From assembly GCA_964440915.1 (NCBI GenBank), contig CAYTTV010000053.1, forward strand, positions 1 through 22,304: a DNA stretch of 22,304 nt. Reading direction: 5' to 3'. Source of the DNA: CAMPJM01 sp964440915. Its GTDB lineage: Bacteria > Bacteroidota > Bacteroidia > Cytophagales > Cyclobacteriaceae. The position numbers and the translations under genes are program-made. Below the pieces are notes generated by a model. That model ran no database searches. It was not told the DNA's origin and saw nothing but the letters and a program-made list of their open reading frames with translations. This document shows positions 1 through 7,521 of this stretch, in pieces; the stretch's first letter is position 1; each line of letters opens with the position of its first letter.

Positions 1-1458
1 GCAGTAAATGCTTTTGACCAGGAAAATTATGAGTACACACAAATTGACAAGTCTGGGTTTATGAATGATGCACTGGGTTATAATGGTAATGCTACAGTAT
101 TGTCTCACAGTGTACGTGACGTATCCAGGAGAAGGCTACTGTCCTATATGGGTAGAATTCGATATGGATTCAGAGACACGTATTTATTAGAAGCCACAGC
201 CAGGGCAGACGGTGCTTCGGTTTTTGCAGAAAACAACAAATGGGGCTTTTTCCCAGCAGCCTCTGTGGCCTGGAAAATTCATAATGAGGGTTTTATGCAG
301 GATCTGAGCATGGTGAATGAATTGAAGATGCGGGTGAGTTATGGTGCTACAGGAAACCAGGGCATCGACCCCTTGGAATCATTGGGACGGGCAGATGATC
401 TTCCTTACATATTCGACGGTCAAACAGTGGCTGGCGCTATCGCCTCCTCTAGGCTTCCCAATCCTAATCTAAAATGGGAAACAACTACTACGCTAAATAT
501 TGGCCTTGATTTCAGGTTGTTAAATAATCTTTTCATGGGTACGATAGAGTACTACAAAGCCAACACTACCGACTTATTATTGGATAGGGCTATTTCCGGT
601 ACAAAAGGTTTTGAAGTTAGCCGCTTTAATGTGGGTGAGGTTGAAAACAAAGGGGTTGAAGTCGCATTGACTTCCAATATCATCAACAAGAGAGATTTTG
701 ATTGGACACTAGGCATTATATTCTCTACTAACAAAAATAAGGTATTAGCCTTAACAGGTGTTTTTGACGAAAATGGGAAAGAAATCGATATTAATGATAC
801 GGAAGGAAGAAGGCTTTCAGTGGGTCAACCCATCAACAACCTCTGGTATCCGAAATATGATGGGATCTATCAGGTTGGAGACGACATAGAGTCTTCTGGT
901 AATCCGCTAGCACAGCCTGGTGACGTAAGAGTAGTGGACCAAGATGGTAATGGACAAATTGATAGCAGGGACAACGTATTCACGAGTGCCGACCCAGATT
1001 GGTATGGTTCTATAACCAATACGATTCGTTACAAAAACTTTGAGCTCTTTGCAGATATATATATTGTGCAAGGTGCAACGAAATTAAACACCGTGTTGGC
1101 CGATGGGGAATTATGGAAAGGTGCCATAAATGGCATTAGGACTAAATACTACACCCCTGAGCATCCTTCTACAGAATACCCAAGACCAAAACCAGATACC
1201 CATTTGCATTTGTATTCCTTTGCGGTTAGAGATGCTTCTTATGTTCGATTGAGAACGGTTTCTCTGACTTATTCCATTCCAGACAAAGCCTTTAGCAAAA
1301 TTGGGCTGAAAAGAGGGCAAGTGTATGTGACGGGCACAAACTTGTTGACTTTTACCGATTTCAAATCCTACAGTCCGGAACAAAACCCATTAAATGGTTC
1401 GGAAACGGCTTTCCCGGAAACCAGGAATTTTACAGTCGGTCTTAAACTAGGAATTTAA
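1..1458 (+). CDS. SusC/RagA-family TonB-linked outer membrane transporter, C-terminal part
   Basis: The frame is open from the first base, so this is the last 485 residues of a gene that starts upstream. The family usually runs to about 1000 residues, with a signal peptide, a carboxypeptidase-like domain, a plug and a 22-strand barrel. What remains is the C-terminal barrel: alternating aromatic/polar strands, the stretch DPDWYGSITNTIRYKNFEL, typical of SusC proteins, and the terminal strand RNFTVGLKLGI. An acidic loop at about codons 313-324 (DQDGNGQID) is the EF-hand-like calcium loop common in this family. SusC proteins import oligosaccharides across the outer membrane using TonB energy, with SusD as the lid. 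The susD-type gene follows after 11 bp, so the two are surely co-transcribed. The family is certain; the substrate is inferred only from the GH16 gene downstream. Confidence 0.95.
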   Translation, partial: AVNAFDQENYEYTQIDKSGFMNDALGYNGNATVLSHSVRDVSRRRLLSYMGRIRYGFRDTYLLEATARADGASVFAENNKWGFFPAASVAWKIHNEGFMQDLSMVNELKMRVSYGATGNQGIDPLESLGRADDLPYIFDGQTVAGAIASSRLPNPNLKWETTTTLNIGLDFRLLNNLFMGTIEYYKANTTDLLLDRAISGTKGFEVSRFNVGEVENKGVEVALTSNIINKRDFDWTLGIIFSTNKNKVLALTGVFDENGKEIDINDTEGRRLSVGQPINNLWYPKYDGIYQVGDDIESSGNPLAQPGDVRVVDQDGNGQIDSRDNVFTSADPDWYGSITNTIRYKNFELFADIYIVQGATKLNTVLADGELWKGAINGIRTKYYTPEHPSTEYPRPKPDTHLHLYSFAVRDASYVRLRTVSLTYSIPDKAFSKIGLKRGQVYVTGTNLLTFTDFKSYSPEQNPLNGSETAFPETRNFTVGLKLGI

Positions 1459-1469
1459 AAAATAACAGC

Positions 1470-3083
1470 ATGAAAAATTTCATCAATAAAATAATATTCA
1501 AAGTCCCCTATTTTTTAGTGGCGACTTTAGTGGTCTTCACCGCATGTAATGACGATTTTTTGAAAGATGAATTGCTTTCAGACACTCCTGTCGAGTTTTT
1601 GTATTCTACCCCCGAAGGGTTAGAATCTGCTGTTGTGGGGTTGTACTCTCTAAACAGGGAAATCTATCAGGATCAGCAGTTGAATGGAACAGTACCTTTA
1701 ATTCTTCAGGCTAAAAGTGACCTTGGTGTAGGCATCACAGGAGAGGTATCGCTCTATAGTAGATTGTTGTGGGGAGCAAGTCGTGGAGATTACGGAACAG
1801 CTTCGGGTATTAACGCATACTGGGTACATTATTACAAAATAGTGGCTCGATGTAATGCCATTATTCAGGGTGCCGAGAATTTGCATGATATTGACGAAGC
1901 CAGAAGGAATCAAATTCTTTCGGAGGCCAAAGCCATGCGTGCTAATGCTGTGTTCACATTATACAGGCTTTTCAATAACATTTATGTGACCACAGAAATA
2001 ACGTCACCTGAAAATGCTTTCGATATGCCACAAGACAAGACTTCCGAGGTAGAAATTTTCTCCTTGTTAAGATCCGATTTGGATTTTGCCATAGCGAATT
2101 TGGAGTACCAGAATCCCACTTCAGGAAGGTGGACAAAAGGTGGGGCAAGGCACCTAAGGGCAAAAGTGGCCATGTGGGAAGAGGACTGGGAAGAGGCGGC
2201 CAGTCAGGCCGATTCCCTGATCAACAATAGTGGGCATAGCCTAGTAGGATCTACAGCGGAGGTCTTTGCTGGCGACCTGAATCACTCGGAGACCTTATTC
2301 GCCATTGACTTTGAGAGAGAAACCATAGGAGGAGGTAATCCTCATATTATGAGCTGGAATGTAGTGTCTAACTATTCCTTAGCGCCAGGGTTGATTCCCT
2401 CTATTGAAAACGGCGGATCAGGTGCAGGATTCCTTTCATTAAATGACTACATGATCGACTTGCTGGAAAAAGATCCTAATGATGAGCGTCGAAACACCTA
2501 TTATATTTTCGAATACAAGTATAACGATGATGAAATGCTACCAGCAGGCAAGCAGTTAGGTGAACCGTTGGATTTATATGTGAATCACCCATCCGATCAA
2601 AATACTTTTATGCTTTATTATATAAGGCAGAACCCTGGAGTCAGGAAGTTTATGGATGAAACCGCCGAGCCCACTGACCGCAATCATTATAAAAATATCA
2701 TGATCTATAGATTGGCGGAAACCTACTTGATAGGTGCGGAAGCCCACATGATGTTGGGAAATACCGGTATAGCCTTAGACTACATTAATGCAGTAAGAGA
2801 AAGAGCCAATACAGATCCAATAGACCATATAGATCTACAAGCTATTTTGGATGAACATGCAAGAGAATTGGGCTTCGAGGGGCAAAGATGGTATATGCTT
2901 AAAAGAACAGGCAAATTGTACGAATTCTTGCTAGACCATATGAATAACGACAACATGAACGAGTCCTATCCAGAAGGAAACCCTAAAGTACTTCTGAGGG
3001 AGTATATGCAGCACTGGCCTATCCCAGAACAACAAATGGATCTTTTGGGACCTAACTATCCTCAAAACGAGGGGTATAATTAA
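1470..3083 (+). CDS. SusD/RagB-family glycan-binding outer membrane lipoprotein
   Basis: 537 residues, normal for SusD. A lipoprotein signal peptide ends in VFTAC, with Cys26 as the lipidated residue. It is followed by NDDF, an acidic stretch like the lipoprotein export signal that sends Bacteroidota lipoproteins to the cell surface. The N-terminal SusD-like region contains TPEGLESAVVGLYS. The C-terminal RagB/SusD region has YRLAETYLIGAEAHMMLG, then INAVRERA, then ARELGFEGQRWYMLKRTG, and closes with WPIPEQQMDLLGPNYPQNEGY; all are standard family landmarks. SusD proteins are built from TPR-like helices, bind the polysaccharide outside the cell and close over the SusC barrel. Position 11 bp after the susC-type gene supports a single SusCD complex. 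The family is certain; the exact ligand is not known from sequence. Confidence 0.96.
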   Translation: MKNFINKIIFKVPYFLVATLVVFTACNDDFLKDELLSDTPVEFLYSTPEGLESAVVGLYSLNREIYQDQQLNGTVPLILQAKSDLGVGITGEVSLYSRLLWGASRGDYGTASGINAYWVHYYKIVARCNAIIQGAENLHDIDEARRNQILSEAKAMRANAVFTLYRLFNNIYVTTEITSPENAFDMPQDKTSEVEIFSLLRSDLDFAIANLEYQNPTSGRWTKGGARHLRAKVAMWEEDWEEAASQADSLINNSGHSLVGSTAEVFAGDLNHSETLFAIDFERETIGGGNPHIMSWNVVSNYSLAPGLIPSIENGGSGAGFLSLNDYMIDLLEKDPNDERRNTYYIFEYKYNDDEMLPAGKQLGEPLDLYVNHPSDQNTFMLYYIRQNPGVRKFMDETAEPTDRNHYKNIMIYRLAETYLIGAEAHMMLGNTGIALDYINAVRERANTDPIDHIDLQAILDEHARELGFEGQRWYMLKRTGKLYEFLLDHMNNDNMNESYPEGNPKVLLREYMQHWPIPEQQMDLLGPNYPQNEGYN

Positions 3084-3117
3084 TTATTTGTAGGCTTTCA
3101 CATTTAAAATATTCATC

Positions 3118-4776
3118 ATGTATAAATACCATAGATTTCATTCGCTCCAATATTCCTGGTTTTCAATGCTTTTATTCTTTGGAATATTGATTTTAACTGT
3201 ATCGTGCGACATAGAAGACGATATGCCACCCCCTTCTGCTTATGAAGAACCTGATCCCTCTGAAGAGTGCCAATTTAAAATAATTGTGCCTGTTTTGGCC
3301 GATGGTTTGGATTTTGAATGTGGAGTCCCCCAAACAGAGTCGTTTGGAGAAAAAGATGGTACAATTACAATCGAATCATCTGAAAATCCTGCTAAAGAAG
3401 GGATAAACACCTCTGAACGAGTAATGAAAGTCGAGCAATCGGCAGGAGTCGAAGGCTGGGCAGGTTTTTTCTTTAACCTAGCTGAGAAGATAGATTTTTC
3501 AGAAAAACGCACTATCAAGATAAAGGTCTACTCCTCAGCGGCTGGAGAGCAAGTAAACTTGAAACTAGAGGACGCCACAGATGGCTCCATCAGTACAGAA
3601 GTAATTGCTGAAACCACAGTGGCCAATGAATGGGAGGAACTATCCTTTTCTTTTTCGTCACGCGATTCTGACAAGTTCGATAAAGTGGTGCTTTTCTTTA
3701 ATTTCAATGGAAATAAAGATGCGGCCACAGTGCATTATTACGATGACATCGTATTGGTAGAAGGTGGCGATGCGGGAGAGCCTGGTGGTCCGTCGGCGGT
3801 GCCTACTGTGGCAGCACCAGCCCCAACTTTAGACGAAAGCTTGGTGATTTCTTTGTTCAGCGATGCCTATGACGATGTAGCGGTGGATACTTGGAGAACA
3901 GAATGGTCGGATGCGGTATTCTTGGATACGCTTATTGCAGGCGATGCGGTGAAGAAGTACAGCATGCTCAATTTTGTGGGTGTCGAAGCTACTACCGCAC
4001 CGATAGATGCCACTTCCATGACATATTTCCATGTGGATGTATGGACGGCAGATGCTACAGAAATAAAAATTAAACTCGTGGATTTTGGTGCTGATGGCGC
4101 TTTTGATGGTGGTGATGATGCTGAACATGAGATTACCATTGAGGATCCTGCCCAAGAAGCGTGGTTGAGCTTGGATATTCCGTTGAAGAATTTTACTGGT
4201 TTAACTACTAGAGCTCACATTGCACAGCTTATTTTCGTGGGAGCGCCTACTAAAGGAAACACCATTTTCATAGACAATATTTATTTCTATGACGGGTCGG
4301 GCTCAGCACCTGCTACTGCAGCACCTGCGCCTACTCAGGCACAAGCAGACGTTATTTCTGTTTACAGTGATGCTTATACAAATATTGAGGGTGTAGATAC
4401 CAACCCACCCTGGGGACAAAATACTATTGTAACTGCCGAAACTGTAGAAGGAGACAACGTATTGCTGCTTTCAGGCTTAAATTACCAGGGAATTGATTTC
4501 CATCTTAACATGCAAGATGTATCTGGTAAGACGATGGTGCATTTGGATGTTTGGTCGGTAGAAAGTGTTACGTTTAATTTCTCCTTAATTAGTGACGGGC
4601 CCAACGAGATTCCTGTTGTAGTAACTTCAGATGCGGGAGCATGGAAAAGCATTGATATACCATTAGCTGATTTTATTAGCCAAGTAGATTTGACTAAAAT
4701 CATCCAGTTTAAATTCGATGATGGAGGATCGGGCAGTGCTCCTACTTTCTATATTGACAACCTTTACTTTTATTAA
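3118..4776 (+). CDS. Surface lipoprotein with three carbohydrate-binding-like beta-sandwich modules
   Basis: 552 residues with no catalytic motif seen. The signal peptide ends in LTVSC (Cys30), followed by DIEDDMPPP, an acidic surface-export type of signal. Module A (about residues 63-215) resembles CBM4/CBM22-like carbohydrate-binding domains. After a Gly/Pro/Ala linker come two modules that repeat each other: B (about 232-392) and C (about 402-552). Shared landmarks are APAPT at the start, VISLFSDAY versus VISVYSDAY, FHVDVW versus VHLDVW, SLDIPL versus SIDIPL, and FIDNIYFY versus YIDNLYFY at the end. The gene sits 34 bp after susD, where loci of this type normally carry a surface glycan-binding protein (the SusE/SusF position). 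The inferred role is to hold the glycan near the GH16 enzyme and SusCD. The assignment to a binding role is good; the CBM family number is uncertain. Confidence 0.8.
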   Translation: MYKYHRFHSLQYSWFSMLLFFGILILTVSCDIEDDMPPPSAYEEPDPSEECQFKIIVPVLADGLDFECGVPQTESFGEKDGTITIESSENPAKEGINTSERVMKVEQSAGVEGWAGFFFNLAEKIDFSEKRTIKIKVYSSAAGEQVNLKLEDATDGSISTEVIAETTVANEWEELSFSFSSRDSDKFDKVVLFFNFNGNKDAATVHYYDDIVLVEGGDAGEPGGPSAVPTVAAPAPTLDESLVISLFSDAYDDVAVDTWRTEWSDAVFLDTLIAGDAVKKYSMLNFVGVEATTAPIDATSMTYFHVDVWTADATEIKIKLVDFGADGAFDGGDDAEHEITIEDPAQEAWLSLDIPLKNFTGLTTRAHIAQLIFVGAPTKGNTIFIDNIYFYDGSGSAPATAAPAPTQAQADVISVYSDAYTNIEGVDTNPPWGQNTIVTAETVEGDNVLLLSGLNYQGIDFHLNMQDVSGKTMVHLDVWSVESVTFNFSLISDGPNEIPVVVTSDAGAWKSIDIPLADFISQVDLTKIIQFKFDDGGSGSAPTFYIDNLYFY

Positions 4777-4828
4777 TAACCGTTCCGGTATCATTAAGCC
4801 GTACCCTATTTAATGGTAGCGGGATTAT

Positions 4829-4881
4829 ACTGAGTGCCTTATCATATTCAACCGTACACAAGGAATTATAAGGCACTCAGT
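4829..4881 (+). terminator. Strong inverted repeat between the binding lipoprotein gene and the GH16 gene
   Basis: A perfect 14-bp stem: ACTGAGTGCCTTAT at 4829-4842 pairs with ATAAGGCACTCAGT at 4868-4881. The loop is 25 nt and TTTTC follows. It has the form of an intrinsic terminator or an RNA-stabilising hairpin, and it lies inside what otherwise looks like one operon. Whether it ends, attenuates or protects the transcript cannot be decided from sequence. Confidence 0.6.
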
Positions 4882-4910
4882 TTTCTATGATTTATATTCA
4901 AAACAAAAAT

Positions 4911-6038
4911 ATGATACAATTAAAATATATTGTTCTTGCCATTACCCATCTATTGTTAATTTCTGCCTGTGAATCCAATGCTACAGTGCCAAACGTAGCA
5001 CTGGAAAACTTACAAGTGGAAATCACCCTTGTCGGTGCCGATGATTCCAATCCCAATGGGGATGGCTCTGGCAAGATAGAGGTGGCTGCTTTTGAAAAGA
5101 ATGCAGTGAGGTATGCCTTCCGGTTTGATAAGGGAGATCTGATAGAAAGTGAATCAGGAAGAATAGAACACACTTTTTCAGCAGAAGGCCTTCATTCATA
5201 TACTATCGTGGTTTGGGCGTATGCGGAATCAGGCCAGTTTGTGAACAAGACCTTTACCGCAGAGGTATACAAGTCAAATGAAGCGCCAAGTGATGACTTT
5301 ACTACTTTGGTGTTTTCTGATGAATTTGATTATGAAGGGGCTTTAGATGATGAAAAATGGTTTCACCAAACCATTGCTCCAGAAAATGGAGGATGGTTTA
5401 ATGGAGAACAGCAGCACTATACTGATAGGCTGGAAAATTCATTTGTAAATGATGGAACACTTAAAATTAAAGCGATAAAGGAAAATTACACTTCTGGAGG
5501 TTCAACCAAATCCTATACCTCTGCCCGCTTGAATACCAAATTTGCTTTTCAATACGGCCGGGTAGAAGTTCGCGCAAAGTTACCTACTGAGCCAGGAACC
5601 TGGCCTGCAATCTGGACCTTAGGTGCCAATATTAATGAGGTAGGCAATTATTTTGGCGATCAGTACGGTAGTGCTGGCTGGCCTGCATGTGGTGAAATAG
5701 ACATTATGGAGCAGACTGGTGCCGACAAATCCAAAACCCTCGGTTATTTTCATTGGGGAGACACCAATACAGGCGAATATAAAACCATTGGCAATGAGAT
5801 TTCTGTAGCGAATACAGGAGAGTATCATATCTATGGGATGGTTTGGACTGAAACATACATTAGGCTTACGGTAGACGAAAGGGTGATCATTGAACTGCCT
5901 AATACGCAAGATAAGCCCTTCGACAATCCACACTACCTTTTGTTGAATATAGCCATGGGCGGTAACCTGGGCGGACAAATTATGCCTGATTTCACTGAGG
6001 CTACCTTTGAAATAGATTATGTGAGAATCTATCAGTAA
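4911..6038 (+). CDS. GH16 family endo-beta-glucanase lipoprotein, laminarinase-like
   Basis: I chose the ATG at 4911 (375 residues) because it gives a compact lipoprotein signal, MIQLKYIVLAITHLLLISAC. The in-frame ATG at 4887 would start 5 nt after the hairpin. Numbered from 4887, the lipidated Cys is 28, a PKD-like beta domain covers about 38-130, and the GH16 jelly-roll covers about 140-383. The catalytic signature GEIDIMEQ gives nucleophile E270, assisting D272 and acid/base E275 (ExDxxE form). WPACGEIDIMEQ, WNGEQQHYT-like FNGEQQHYTD, and the ending LLLNIAMGGNLGG...IDYVRIYQ are typical of beta-1,3-glucanases. The product would cut beta-1,3 (or mixed 1,3/1,4) glucan by the retaining mechanism at the outer membrane. 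It is the last gene of the locus. The family is certain; laminarin specificity is inferred, and other GH16 substrates such as agarose are less likely. Confidence 0.93.
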   Translation: MIQLKYIVLAITHLLLISACESNATVPNVALENLQVEITLVGADDSNPNGDGSGKIEVAAFEKNAVRYAFRFDKGDLIESESGRIEHTFSAEGLHSYTIVVWAYAESGQFVNKTFTAEVYKSNEAPSDDFTTLVFSDEFDYEGALDDEKWFHQTIAPENGGWFNGEQQHYTDRLENSFVNDGTLKIKAIKENYTSGGSTKSYTSARLNTKFAFQYGRVEVRAKLPTEPGTWPAIWTLGANINEVGNYFGDQYGSAGWPACGEIDIMEQTGADKSKTLGYFHWGDTNTGEYKTIGNEISVANTGEYHIYGMVWTETYIRLTVDERVIIELPNTQDKPFDNPHYLLLNIAMGGNLGGQIMPDFTEATFEIDYVRIYQ

Positions 6039-6045
6039 CGGTCTA

Positions 6046-6215
6046 GGATCAGGATTTGCAGGATTATAAGATTAAGGGAATTAAAGTTTAGTGAATTGTA
6101 TGGGGCATTGGAAATGCCCAGCTCATGAGCCCGGATTACAAATCCGGACTAGCGGAGATCCTATTAATTCTCCACAAAAAGTCCAATCCTGCTAATCCTT
6201 AAATCCGACGAATCC
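6046..6215. repeat. REP/MITE-like intergenic element with three core hairpins
   Basis: Imperfect inverted arms lie at about 6046-6078 and 6185-6215; the right arm read backwards matches the left in blocks GGATTT, AGGATTA and AG(G)ATT. Between them are three small perfect dyads: GGGCATT/AATGCCC (6103-6109 and 6113-6119), the palindrome GCTCATGAGC (6121-6130), and CCGGATT/AATCCGG (6131-6137 and 6141-6147), followed by CTAGCGGAG. No open reading frame of substance is present. The form matches intergenic REP-type elements mobilised by an outside transposase. That link is inferred, because no second copy is in the window. Confidence 0.6.
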
Positions 6216-6247
6216 GATACAGACATGATTACTAACAACCCAAAAAC

Positions 6248-6284
6248 AAATGCCCTACCTCCTTAGATGACAGGTAGGGCATTT
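6248..6284 (-). terminator. Intrinsic terminator of the esterase gene
   Basis: A perfect 13-bp stem: AAATGCCCTACCT (6248-6260) pairs with AGGTAGGGCATTT (6272-6284), loop 11 nt. Read on the - strand it is followed by a T-rich run (TTTGTTTTTGGG) and lies 19 bp after the esterase stop codon. It may also stop + strand transcripts arriving from the GH16 side. Confidence 0.85.
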
Positions 6285-6302
6285 ATACTAATATTAAATG
6301 CA

Positions 6303-7238
6303 TTATTTTCCAGCCTTGGCGGTAAGAAATTCATTCACCTCTAGCCAATACATAAAGGCGTCGAACCAGCGGTTGCTCGTTCTGTCAGGATTGCCTAGCC
6401 CGAAACCATGTCCGCCATTTTGGTATAGGTGAAACTCGACAGGAATGCCCGCCTTATACCAAGACTCGATGATGCCCGTTTGGCCATTAAATAGAAAATC
6501 GTCGGTAGCGATCACATTGAACATAGGAGGTGCATTCTTAGGCACTTCTACAGGACCCATGCCGCCATAAATCGGTCCTATAAAGGCCAACTTCATAGAC
6601 TTGGAATTGAGCGTAGCATGCAAGGTAAGGCCAGCACCTGCTGAAAATCCAATCATCCCGATTCTGTCAGTATCAACACCCCATTCCTTGGCTCTCTTGA
6701 CAATCATGGCATAGGCAGCTTCGGCATCTTCCAACTGATTGGACAAGCTCCAGTTCATGGGTCTTGGACGTTCGTTATCGCTGTTATTATCGTTTCGGGG
6801 GGTTGCTGCCTCAAATGTTCTGTTCATCGACTCTCTGAAGCCATCGAGTGACTCTGGAGTCGGGTGGAGGCGGTATTTGAGCACAAACGCAGCAATGCCT
6901 TGGTCAGCAAGGGCTTGGGCTACTTTCCATCCTTCGTTAGATAATGACAGCCATCTGTAACCACCTCCTGGTGCTACGATGACAGCGGCGCCATTCGCCT
7001 TTCCTGGTGCGGGTAAGAAAGGAGTGAGGGTAGCAGTAGTGATGTTTCGTGCCATAGGATCGCCCCACTGTCGGAACCATGTTTCAGATGCAGGTTGATT
7101 TTCTACACCTCCAGTGCCTAGTAGAATAGCATTGGGCTCATCAGGGTTTTCCATTGGATAGATGGTGCCATCTTGCGCCATAGTAAAAGTGGCGACAAAG
7201 AACATAGAAGCAAAGAATAAGATTTTTTTAAGTTTCAT
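6303..7238 (-). CDS. Secreted alpha/beta-hydrolase, acetylxylan-esterase/BD-FAE-like
   Basis: 311 residues with a cleavable signal peptide (MKLKKILFFASMFFVATFTMA, cut before QDG), so it is periplasmic or exported and not a lipoprotein. Alpha/beta-hydrolase landmarks: oxyanion-hole region APGGGYRW at 89-96, nucleophile elbow GFSAG with Ser199, acid Asp246 or Asp247 in IATDDFLF, and His277 in NGGHGFG. The order and spacing fit the esterase group often annotated as endo-1,4-beta-xylanase B or BD-FAE-like esterase, which removes acetyl or similar ester groups from plant polysaccharides. It lies beside the GH16 locus but on the opposite strand with its own promoter and terminator, so shared regulation is not implied. 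The fold is certain; the substrate is not known. Confidence 0.88.
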   Translation of the reverse strand: MKLKKILFFASMFFVATFTMAQDGTIYPMENPDEPNAILLGTGGVENQPASETWFRQWGDPMARNITTATLTPFLPAPGKANGAAVIVAPGGGYRWLSLSNEGWKVAQALADQGIAAFVLKYRLHPTPESLDGFRESMNRTFEAATPRNDNNSDNERPRPMNWSLSNQLEDAEAAYAMIVKRAKEWGVDTDRIGMIGFSAGAGLTLHATLNSKSMKLAFIGPIYGGMGPVEVPKNAPPMFNVIATDDFLFNGQTGIIESWYKAGIPVEFHLYQNGGHGFGLGNPDRTSNRWFDAFMYWLEVNEFLTAKAGK

Positions 7239-7284
7239 ATAGTGTTTTAAATGTTTGATGAAGTTAATTAGTGTAGTATTCTGG

Positions 7285-7315
7285 CATAAATATGGTGAAA
7301 AAAATCGATTTCAAA
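7285..7315 (-). promoter_or_regulatory. Bacteroidota-type promoter for the esterase gene
   Basis: On the - strand, TTTG (complement of 7312-7315) is followed by exactly 19 bp and then TATTTATG (complement of 7285-7292), one mismatch from TAnnTTTG. Predicted transcription begins near 7278, giving a leader of about 40 nt before the ATG at 7238. Confidence 0.6.
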
Positions 7316-7521
7316 CGATTGTTACGGGTAATAACGATATATTATTTCAGATGTCTTTCAGTGAACAATCCAATAATAAGTTGTAGGGCGGCGCTTTTTC
7401 AATATTAGCACAAATGAATATTTAAATCACATAGGTTAGTTGCCCATGCTATCTTCATCATAAAATAAGTCTTATAGGCATACTTTTAATGCAATTGTTA
7501 TTGAAAAACCACCATCACCGT

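Noticed and set aside
937..972. DQDGNGQID in the SusC protein as a dockerin module
   Set aside because: A single EF-hand-like loop in this position is usual for SusC barrels; a dockerin would need a duplicated segment.
6103..6147. The hairpin cluster as a short CRISPR array
   Set aside because: The dyads differ from one another, are only 10-17 bp long, and there are no equal spacers or cas genes.
7459..7488. TACTTTTA at 7481-7488 as a promoter for the DUF6340-like gene
   Set aside because: The -7 element is close to consensus, but no TTTG or TTG is found 18-20 bp upstream.
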